Assembly (NCBI RefSeq): GCF_004768465.1
Contig: NZ_SRMF01000001.1
Location: forward strand, 559,693 to 623,692
DNA length: 64,000 nucleotides
Source: Natronospirillum operosum
GTDB taxonomy: Bacteria > Pseudomonadota > Gammaproteobacteria > Pseudomonadales > Natronospirillaceae
Direction of reading: 5' to 3'
Position 1 is the first letter of the stretch. The number at the start of each line of letters is the position of its first letter. The notes under the pieces are model-generated. The model had not been told where the DNA came from. It saw nothing but the letters and a program-made list of their open reading frames with translations, and did not search any database. This document shows positions 57,896 through 64,000 of this stretch, one piece after another. The position numbers were made by a program, and so were the translations under genes.

Positions 57896-58978
57896 GTGAC
57901 AAAATCCGTTCTGGTTCTGCCCGGTGATGGCATCGGACCCGAAATCGTGGCCGAGGCCACACGTGTGCTGGACGCCGTCAACGCCCGGTTTGGACTGGGT
58001 ATTGAAACCCGGGAAGCGCTGGTCGGCGGGGTGGCCATTGATGCCGAAGGCAGTCCGTTGCCGGACGATACACTGGCTGCGGCGCGTGCCGCCGATGCCA
58101 TCCTGCTGGGTGCGGTCGGTGGCCCGCAGTGGGATGATCTGGAGATGGCCCAGCGCCCGGAGAAGGGCCTGCTGGGTCTGCGCTCCAATCTGAACCTGTT
58201 TGCCAACCTGCGGCCGGCGATTCTGTACCCGCAGTTGGCCGGTGCATCGACGCTGAAGCCGGAGGTGGTGTCCGGGCTGGATATCCTGATCGTGCGGGAA
58301 CTGACCGGCGGTATCTACTTCGGCGAACCGCGTGGCATTCGCACGCGCGACGATGGCGTGCGCGAAGGGTTCAACACCTATGTGTACAGCGAACCGGAAA
58401 TCGAGCGCATCGCCCGGGTTGCCTTCGATGCGGCCATGAAACGCAATCGTCGTCTGTGCTCCGTCGACAAGGCCAATGTGCTGGAAGTCACGGTGCTGTG
58501 GCGGGAAGTGGTCAAGCGGGTGGCCCGGGACTATCCGGAAGTGGAACTGAGCCACATGTATGTCGACAACGCGGCCATGCAGCTGGTGCGTGCGCCCAAG
58601 CAGTTCGATGTGCTGGTTACCGGCAACATGTTCGGTGATATCCTGTCTGATTGCGCCGCCATGCTCACCGGGTCCATTGGTATGTTACCCTCTGCATCCC
58701 TGAATGAAAGCGGACAGGGCATGTACGAGCCCATCCATGGCAGCGCCCCGGACATTGCCGGCCAGGGCGTCGCCAATCCGCTGGCCACCATCATATCGGT
58801 GGCCATGATGCTGCGTTATTCGCTGCAGGCACCCGCTGCGGCCGACGCCATAGAGCGCGCGGTAGCGGATGTGCTGGACCAGGGGCTGCGCACGGCGGAC
58901 ATCGCGGGGCCGGATGAACAGCCCGTGTCGACACGGGCCATGGGCGATGCCGTGCTGGCTGCTTTGAGCCGCCATTGA
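57896..58978 (+). CDS. leuB: 3-isopropylmalate dehydrogenase
   Basis: Oxidative decarboxylase of the leucine pathway, 360 residues, NAD-dependent. Marks: [50 protein letters not shown], the metal-site region ALLTGS-like [16 protein letters not shown] and [20 protein letters not shown]. The start is GTG 57896 with GAAGAGGA at about 6 nt; it gives the family N-terminus. It is separated from leuD by the repeat tracts but should be cotranscribed. Confidence 0.96.
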   Translation: MTKSVLVLPGDGIGPEIVAEATRVLDAVNARFGLGIETREALVGGVAIDAEGSPLPDDTLAAARAADAILLGAVGGPQWDDLEMAQRPEKGLLGLRSNLNLFANLRPAILYPQLAGASTLKPEVVSGLDILIVRELTGGIYFGEPRGIRTRDDGVREGFNTYVYSEPEIERIARVAFDAAMKRNRRLCSVDKANVLEVTVLWREVVKRVARDYPEVELSHMYVDNAAMQLVRAPKQFDVLVTGNMFGDILSDCAAMLTGSIGMLPSASLNESGQGMYEPIHGSAPDIAGQGVANPLATIISVAMMLRYSLQAPAAADAIERAVADVLDQGLRTADIAGPDEQPVSTRAMGDAVLAALSRH

Positions 58979-59002
58979 ATGCACTGACAGTGTGAGGACA
59001 AC

Positions 59003-60127
59003 ATGTTGAAAGTAGGTTTTGTAGGTTGGCGCGGTATGGTGGGGTCTGTCCTCATGGATCGCATGCGCGCCGAAAAAGATTTCGCGAACATCGAGCCGGT
59101 GTTCTTCAGTACGTCACAGACCGGTCAGCCGGGGCCCGATGTGGGCCAGAAGAAAACCACCCCGTTGCAGGATGCAAAATCCATCGAAGCGCTGGCGGCG
59201 CAGGATGTCATCATCTCCTGTCAGGGCGGCGACTACACCAACGAGGTGTACCGGCCGCTGCGCGCTGCCGGCTGGCAGGGGTACTGGATCGATGCCGCCT
59301 CCGCTCTGCGCATGGAAGATGAAGCCAAGCTGGTACTGGACCCGGTCAATCGCGCGGTTCTGGATGCAGCGCTGGAAGAGGGTTACAAGACCTTTGTCGG
59401 CGGCAACTGCACCGTCAGTCTGCTGCTGATGGCCTTGGGTGGCCTGTTCGAGGAAGATCTGATCGAGTGGGTGACACCGCATACCTATCAGGCCGCTTCC
59501 GGTTCCGGTGCCCGGCACATGAAGGAACTGATTCAGCAAATGGGCGCGGTGCATCAGGCCGTGGCGGCTCAGGTTGACGATCCGGCTGCCGCCATTCTGG
59601 AAGTGGACCGCCTGGTCTCCGAGACGCTGCGCGCCGACGACTTCCCGACCGAGCAGTTCGGTGTACCGCTGGCCGGCAGCCTGATCCCCTGGATCGACAA
59701 GGCGCTGCCCAGCGGGCAGAGCAAGGAAGAGTGGAAGGCGCAGGTTGAGGCCAACAAGATTCTCGGCCGCAGTGAAAAGCCGGTACCGATTGACGGCATC
59801 TGTGTCCGCGTCGGCGCCATGCGCTGCCACAGCCAGGCACTGACCATCAAGCTGAAAAAGAACCTGCCGGTGGGCGAAATCGAAGATATCCTGGCCCGGC
59901 ATAATGACTGGGTCAAGGTGGTGCCGAACGACCGTGAGCTGTCCATGAGCGAGCTGTCACCGGTCAAGGTCAATGGTACGCTGACAGTGCCGATCGGGCG
60001 TATTCGCAAACTGACCATGGGGCCGGAATACATTTCCGCCTTTACCGTGGGCGATCAGTTGCTGTGGGGTGCGGCAGAACCACTGCGCCGCATGCTGCGG
60101 GTGCTGCAGGAGTACCAGGCCAGATAA
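59003..60127 (+). CDS. asd: Aspartate-semialdehyde dehydrogenase
   Basis: Reduces aspartyl phosphate to aspartate semialdehyde for lysine, threonine, methionine and peptidoglycan synthesis. It has 374 residues. The NADP loop is [18 protein letters not shown]; the catalytic Cys136 is in [18 protein letters not shown] (Cys135 in E. coli). [16 protein letters not shown] and [18 protein letters not shown] fit the gram-negative enzyme. It lies 24 bp after leuB, the order found in Pseudomonas, and ends at a terminator. Confidence 0.96.
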   Translation: MLKVGFVGWRGMVGSVLMDRMRAEKDFANIEPVFFSTSQTGQPGPDVGQKKTTPLQDAKSIEALAAQDVIISCQGGDYTNEVYRPLRAAGWQGYWIDAASALRMEDEAKLVLDPVNRAVLDAALEEGYKTFVGGNCTVSLLLMALGGLFEEDLIEWVTPHTYQAASGSGARHMKELIQQMGAVHQAVAAQVDDPAAAILEVDRLVSETLRADDFPTEQFGVPLAGSLIPWIDKALPSGQSKEEWKAQVEANKILGRSEKPVPIDGICVRVGAMRCHSQALTIKLKKNLPVGEIEDILARHNDWVKVVPNDRELSMSELSPVKVNGTLTVPIGRIRKLTMGPEYISAFTVGDQLLWGAAEPLRRMLRVLQEYQAR

Positions 60128-60178
60128 TGGCCGCCGGGAAGCGGACAGCGGTTCCCGGTATTCTGATCATCTATTTGC

Positions 60179-60204
60179 AAATGCCACCGCAACCGGTGGC
60201 ATTT
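60179..60204 (+). terminator. Intrinsic terminator after asd
   Basis: The 11-bp stem AAATGCCACCG (60179-60189) and CGGTGGCATTT (60194-60204) has a CAAC loop and is followed by further T residues. A weaker hairpin (CCGGGAA near 60133, TTCCCGG near 60152) precedes it. The rest of the 319-bp gap before fimV is AT-richer than its surroundings and probably holds the fimV promoter; I could not fix its elements. Confidence 0.88.
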
Positions 60205-60446
60205 TTTATATATGCGGGCATATTAGCGCTGCTGAGCATATTTCAACCAGTGTCGCGTTATTACAGGCTACGAATCGATTAGTGAATGTGATGAAATGTG
60301 AATAACGACAGACTTTTTGGCATAAAAATGTTTTGTCGTGGCAATGCTTTGGGTACATTGGTAGCCGCCACAAGACTGCTGCCGGCTGTTCCGGCCAATA
60401 AATACAGATAACAGATGGTTACATCGAAGTGAAAGGAACCCGAAAT

Positions 60447-63281
60447 ATGACGCGCGTGCATGCGCTCCTGAGTAAACTGCTGGCGGTAATGCTGCTGATT
60501 ATGGTCAGTACTGCGGCCACAGCGGTGGGACTGGGTGAAGCCACGCTGCGGTCAGCGCTGACCGAGCCCCTTGATGCCGAGATCCGGATTACCAACCCGG
60601 AAGGGTTGACGGCGCAGGAGCTCAATGTGCAACTGGCCACGCCGGAGGACTTCCGGCGCGCGGGCGTGGAGCGGCTGTTCTTTTTGAGTCAACTCGAGTT
60701 CGATGTGCAACCCGATGGTGACGCCTTTGTCATTCAGGTCACTACCAGCGAGCCGGTAGAGGAACCCTTTCTCGATTTTCTGGTAGAACTGCGCTGGCCC
60801 AGTGGCCGGCTGGTGCGCGAGTACACCCTGCTGCTTGATCCGCCCGTGTTCGCCGAGGGCGACTCGGTCATGGAACAGACCTTTCCGGCCAGTGATCCTT
60901 TTCCTGACGAAGATCCGGCCGAGCCGGCGCCGGAACTGCCGGCAATAGAACCGCCTTCGCAGCCCCAGGTCACTCAGCCTGCCGAGCCGCAGCGCCGCAT
61001 AGAAGAACTGCCGGACAGCCAGTACCGGGTCGCCAACAACGATACACTCTGGGAAATTGCCCTGCGGGCGCGTCAGGATCCAAACCAGACGCCACAACAG
61101 ATCATGCTGGCCATTCAGGACATGAACCCGGATGCCTTCATCAATGACAATATCAATCGGGTCAAGGCCGGCAGCCTGCTGAATCTGCCCGACGCTGATC
61201 AGGTAGCCGTGCGCTCGGTCGCCGAAGCCACGCGCGAAGTGGCGCGCCAGAACGCTGCGCTGGCCGGCACGCCGCCGGCCACGGAAGCCCAGATCGCTGC
61301 GACCGACGATACCGCCAGCGGACTGGCTGACGGGGAAGCGGGACGTGATCCGGACGGCTTCCTGGAAGTGATTACCGAGCCCGGCGAACCGGAAGCCGGC
61401 GCCGCCGACGGTGCCAGTGAAGCCGAAGTGGCGCGGTTGCAGAACGAACTGGCCATTCAGCAGGAACTGAATGACGAACTGCGCCGGCAGTACGATGAAC
61501 AGCAATCCCGCCTGCTGGACCTGGAAGAGCAGGTCAATCTGCTCAGCCGCCTGATGGACCTGCAGAGTGAATCTGCGGCGCAGTTGCAGGCGGCGGCAGA
61601 AGAGCTGGAGCGGCAGGAACAGGCCCAGCGTGAGCAGGAAGAAGAGGCCGCCGTGCCGGCACCCGGCCCGGATGCTCCGGCCGATGACCCGACCGCGCCC
61701 ACCGATGGTGATGCGCCGGCAGCCGAAGCAGAAGCCCCTATGGCACAGGATTCCATTGCCCAGCTTCCGGATCTGGACGGCCCGGCCATCACTACCTCTC
61801 CGTGGGCGCTGCTGGATGACCTGCTGGCCTGGATTCGACAGCCCATGAATGCCGTGCTGGTGCTTTCCGGGGTACTGCTCATCCTGGCCCTGATCAGCCT
61901 GGTGCGGCGCAAGAGAGCTGACGCAGCCGATGCGGATGCACTGGATGTGGATGAAGGCCTGATGGACGATGACCCGGTAGCGGACGACCCTTTTGACGAA
62001 GGTGATGACCTGTCGGATGATCTGCTTGCGGAAGCAGATCCATTGCCGGAAACGGCCGCAGAGGGCCAGAATGGCGCTGCGGCTGCCGAAGCGGTCGAGA
62101 ATGCCGAGCTGTACATGGCCTTTCAGCGTTATGACGAAGCCGAGAAAGCCCTGAAAGCGGCTCTCGACCAGATTCCGCAGGATCCCTTTGTACAGCAGAA
62201 GCTGCTGGAGCTGTACGCTGAAACCGGCAATCGCCCGGCCTTCAATGAGTTGGCCGAGCAGTTCACCGGTGCCCCGGAAGTGCTGGACCACCTGCGCCAT
62301 CAGTTCCAGAGCGGCGGCGAGGATACCCTGGTTGGCGATGATCTCTCCGACGACTTCGATGCCGACGACTTCGATGACCTGGATCTTGATCTGGACCTCG
62401 AACTGGATACCGATGAGGCCACGCCGGAACCGGCCAGACAGTCGGCAGCGGCTGAACTGGACGACGGCGTACCCGAGCTGGATGACCCTCTGGACGACCC
62501 GAGCGCAGACGAGGGTCTGTCGCTGGACTTCGATCTGGACACGCTGGAGAAGGAGTCGGTCGCCGAGTCCACTTCGGCGATGACAGGTCCTGATGACGAC
62601 CTGTCACTGGATTTCGATCTGGACACCGACCGCCGACCCGCAGCCGGCACCACCGACGATTCAGCGGCGCTGGACACACTGGAACTGGATGAAGATCTCG
62701 ACTTCGATTTTGGCGATCTGGACACCGATCTGTCGGGCGCCGATGATCTGAAACAGCCGGAGCGTGGCAGCTTCTCCGGCGCCGATGATCTCGGCCTGGA
62801 TGATGATCTGGAAGCCGGTGGTCTGGAAGATAAGGGGCCCGACCAGAAGCGCGAGGACATCGACGATCTTGACGATCTGGGTGACCTGCCGGATCTGGAA
62901 GACCCGTTCGCCGGGGAAGAAGACCCGTTCGCCGGGGAAGAAGACCCGACTGAAGACTGGGGCGACCTGGAAGAGTCGGCTCCGGAAGCGGAAATGCCGG
63001 AACCCGAGGCATTTGATCAGCCAGAGCCGGAAACCGAGACCCTGTCCGAGTCGGAGCCCGAGCCGGTCACGGCCAATGCCGATGACGACGCTACCGGCGA
63101 GTGGGACGATGATTTCGACTTCCTGGCAGGCACCGATGAGGTGGCAACCAAGCTGGATCTGGCCCGCGCCTATATCGACATGGAAGACGGCGACGGCGCA
63201 CGCGATATTCTCAACGAGGTGCTGGAAGAGGGCGATGACAGCCAGAAATCGGATGCACGTAAACTGCTGGAAACCCTGTAG
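60447..63281 (+). CDS. fimV: FimV-family peptidoglycan-binding hub protein
   Basis: A 944-residue protein. A signal peptide ends near ATAVGLGEA, and the N-terminal FimV domain has GLGEATLRSALTEPLDAEI and LFFLSQLEFDVQP. A LysM domain at about 190-250 (YRVANNDTLWEIALRARQDP) binds peptidoglycan. A coiled-coil stretch rich in Gln and Glu (about 325-395) precedes a single membrane segment (about 468-488, AVLVLSGVLLILALISLV). A very acidic cytoplasmic region with TPR-like helices ends in KLDLARAYIDMEDGDGARDI. FimV organises type IV pili and pole functions in Pseudomonas. ATG 60447 has AAAGGAA at 8 nt. Confidence 0.93.
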   Translation: MTRVHALLSKLLAVMLLIMVSTAATAVGLGEATLRSALTEPLDAEIRITNPEGLTAQELNVQLATPEDFRRAGVERLFFLSQLEFDVQPDGDAFVIQVTTSEPVEEPFLDFLVELRWPSGRLVREYTLLLDPPVFAEGDSVMEQTFPASDPFPDEDPAEPAPELPAIEPPSQPQVTQPAEPQRRIEELPDSQYRVANNDTLWEIALRARQDPNQTPQQIMLAIQDMNPDAFINDNINRVKAGSLLNLPDADQVAVRSVAEATREVARQNAALAGTPPATEAQIAATDDTASGLADGEAGRDPDGFLEVITEPGEPEAGAADGASEAEVARLQNELAIQQELNDELRRQYDEQQSRLLDLEEQVNLLSRLMDLQSESAAQLQAAAEELERQEQAQREQEEEAAVPAPGPDAPADDPTAPTDGDAPAAEAEAPMAQDSIAQLPDLDGPAITTSPWALLDDLLAWIRQPMNAVLVLSGVLLILALISLVRRKRADAADADALDVDEGLMDDDPVADDPFDEGDDLSDDLLAEADPLPETAAEGQNGAAAAEAVENAELYMAFQRYDEAEKALKAALDQIPQDPFVQQKLLELYAETGNRPAFNELAEQFTGAPEVLDHLRHQFQSGGEDTLVGDDLSDDFDADDFDDLDLDLDLELDTDEATPEPARQSAAAELDDGVPELDDPLDDPSADEGLSLDFDLDTLEKESVAESTSAMTGPDDDLSLDFDLDTDRRPAAGTTDDSAALDTLELDEDLDFDFGDLDTDLSGADDLKQPERGSFSGADDLGLDDDLEAGGLEDKGPDQKREDIDDLDDLGDLPDLEDPFAGEEDPFAGEEDPTEDWGDLEESAPEAEMPEPEAFDQPEPETETLSESEPEPVTANADDDATGEWDDDFDFLAGTDEVATKLDLARAYIDMEDGDGARDILNEVLEEGDDSQKSDARKLLETL
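62901..62942 (+). repeat. 21-bp in-frame tandem duplication in fimV
   Basis: The 21-bp unit GACCCGTTCGCCGGGGAAGA plus A is repeated exactly (62901-62921, 62922-62942), encoding DPFAGEE twice in the acidic region. It keeps the frame, and a further DP follows. Such duplications change linker length without breaking the protein. Confidence 0.85.
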
Positions 63282-63333
63282 GCCGGGCTTTCCGGGCAGC
63301 TGTTGATTCAAACTAAACGATAGTGTTAAGATT

Positions 63334-63363
63334 GGCGTCTCAGTTACTTGAGATGCCTTTTTT
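63334..63363 (+). terminator. Intrinsic terminator between fimV and truA
   Basis: GGCGTCTCA (63334-63342) pairs with TGAGATGCC (63349-63357), one G-U pair, around a 6-nt loop, and TTTTTT follows at 63358-63363. It lies 53 bp after the fimV stop. The next ATG (63364) abuts the T-run, which argues against that ATG as the truA start. Confidence 0.85.
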
Positions 63364-63432
63364 ATGTCCGCTTCACCGGCGCCACAATCTGCATCCGCTG
63401 GTCAGGCCACCGCACAGCCCGGAGGTCCGGAA

Positions 63433-64000
63433 GTGTTTGCGCCGGAAACCCCGCAGCGGACACTGCGCTGGGCGGCTGGCGTGGAGTATCAGGGCACCGC
63501 CTATCACGGCTACCAGACGCAGGGCGCCACACCGCACACCATTCAGAATTACCTGCAGCAGGCTATCGGTTTCGTGGCCGATCACGAGATCAAGCTGCAC
63601 TGTGCCGGGCGCACCGATGCGCGGGTGCATGCGACCAGTCAGGTCATTCATTTTGATACCAGTAGCGTGCGCAAGCCCTGGGGCTGGCTGCTGGGCAGCA
63701 ATACCCGGCTGCCCGACGATATCAGCCTGCAGTGGGTCAAGCCGGTACCGCATACCTTTCATGCGCGCTTCTCGGCGCGGGCCCGACGCTATCGTTATGT
63801 GATCTACAACCATCCCGTGCCCAGTGCCCTGATGCGTCATGCCGCCACCTGGGAAAAGTCGCCGCTGGATGAACGGCTGATGCAGCAGGCGGCGTTCAGT
63901 TTCTGTGGCCGTCATGACTTCAGTGCCTTCCGGGCCGCCGAGTGCCAGGCCAAGAGCCCGGTGCGTACCGTGACCCATTGTCAGGTCAAGCGTCAGGGCA
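63433..64000 (+). CDS. truA: tRNA pseudouridine synthase A (5' part; runs off the window)
   Basis: Makes pseudouridine at positions 38-40 of tRNA anticodon arms. The readable 189 codons include VEYQGTAYHGYQTQG, the catalytic Asp motif CAGRTDARVHATSQVIHFDT, and FCGRHDFSAFRAAECQAKSP followed by VRTV. The usual motif is GRTDAGVHA; here Arg replaces Gly after DA, while the catalytic Asp is kept. I chose GTG 63433 because GGAGG lies 7 nt upstream and the product starts close to the family N-terminus. The in-frame ATG 63364 has a terminator T-run where its ribosome site should be. Confidence 0.9.
   Translation, partial: MFAPETPQRTLRWAAGVEYQGTAYHGYQTQGATPHTIQNYLQQAIGFVADHEIKLHCAGRTDARVHATSQVIHFDTSSVRKPWGWLLGSNTRLPDDISLQWVKPVPHTFHARFSARARRYRYVIYNHPVPSALMRHAATWEKSPLDERLMQQAAFSFCGRHDFSAFRAAECQAKSPVRTVTHCQVKRQG

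Noticed and set aside
57711-57899. Small 62-codon gene across the heptamer tract
   Set aside because: TTG start without a ribosome site and a product made of the repeat itself. Kept only as a possible coupling frame in the findings.
63364-63432. ATG 63364 as truA start
   Set aside because: It abuts a terminator T-run and has no ribosome site; GTG 63433 has a strong one.

Overview
The window reads as a GC-rich gammaproteobacterial chromosome with almost no laterally acquired cargo. Evidence for the group: an SMC-ZipA-LigA gene run, RdgC, OxyR with Cys199/Cys208, a complete System I cytochrome c operon (ccmABCDEFGHI), HexR-controlled sugar genes, and the order leuC-leuD-leuB-asd-fimV-truA known from Pseudomonas and its relatives. 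The mix (glk, hexR, malQ and an orphan maltose-type ATPase together with a rhombosortase) would suit a marine Oceanospirillales-like organism, but genus cannot be settled from the sequence. No rRNA, tRNA, CRISPR array, prophage or intact insertion sequence was seen.

Layout. 1-5.6 kb: a peptide-type ABC importer (end of a binding protein, two permeases, one fused double ATPase), interrupted after the binding protein by a 265-bp MITE-like element. One permease carries seven beta-propeller-like repeats in its first periplasmic loop; this is the most unusual protein here. 5.6-7.9 kb: Tat/lipoprotein M48 protease with TPRs, then two overlapping crcB fluoride-channel genes. 7.9-21.2 kb: central carbon metabolism, with gap, pyk, aceE and aceF on the minus strand, hexR beside them, and glk, malQ and a MalK/UgpC-type ATPase on the plus strand. 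HexR-like palindromes lie before gap and between hexR and glk. 21.2-22.0 kb: a noncoding block of REP-like palindromes and direct repeats. 22.0-25.8 kb: livGFHM branched-chain amino acid importer without its binding protein. 26.0-31.4 kb: a large MscS-type channel, oxyR, a Rossmann-fold reductase/epimerase and a DUF3080-like lipoprotein. 31.5-35.9 kb: an RND pump with its adaptor. 36-37.6 kb: small membrane proteins and a Rossmann protein.

37.6-44.7 kb: the ccm operon behind a near-consensus sigma70 promoter. 44.7-53.0 kb: smc, zipA, ligA and three small genes, the last overlapping convergent rdgC. 53.9-55.5 kb: a rhombosortase-like protease and a LysR regulator divergent from leuC, with a 22-bp operator-like palindrome between them. 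55.6-64 kb: leucine biosynthesis (leuCDB), asd, fimV and the 5' part of truA. The leuD-leuB gap holds a 31-bp tandem repeat and exactly ten copies of a 7-bp repeat, a possible slippage-prone tract.

How the parts connect: glk, gap, pyk and aceEF take glucose units released by MalQ to acetyl-CoA, with HexR sensing Entner-Doudoroff flux. LeuCDB and Asd make leucine and aspartate-family precursors, while LivGFHM would import branched-chain amino acids. CcmA-I matures the respiratory c-type cytochromes.
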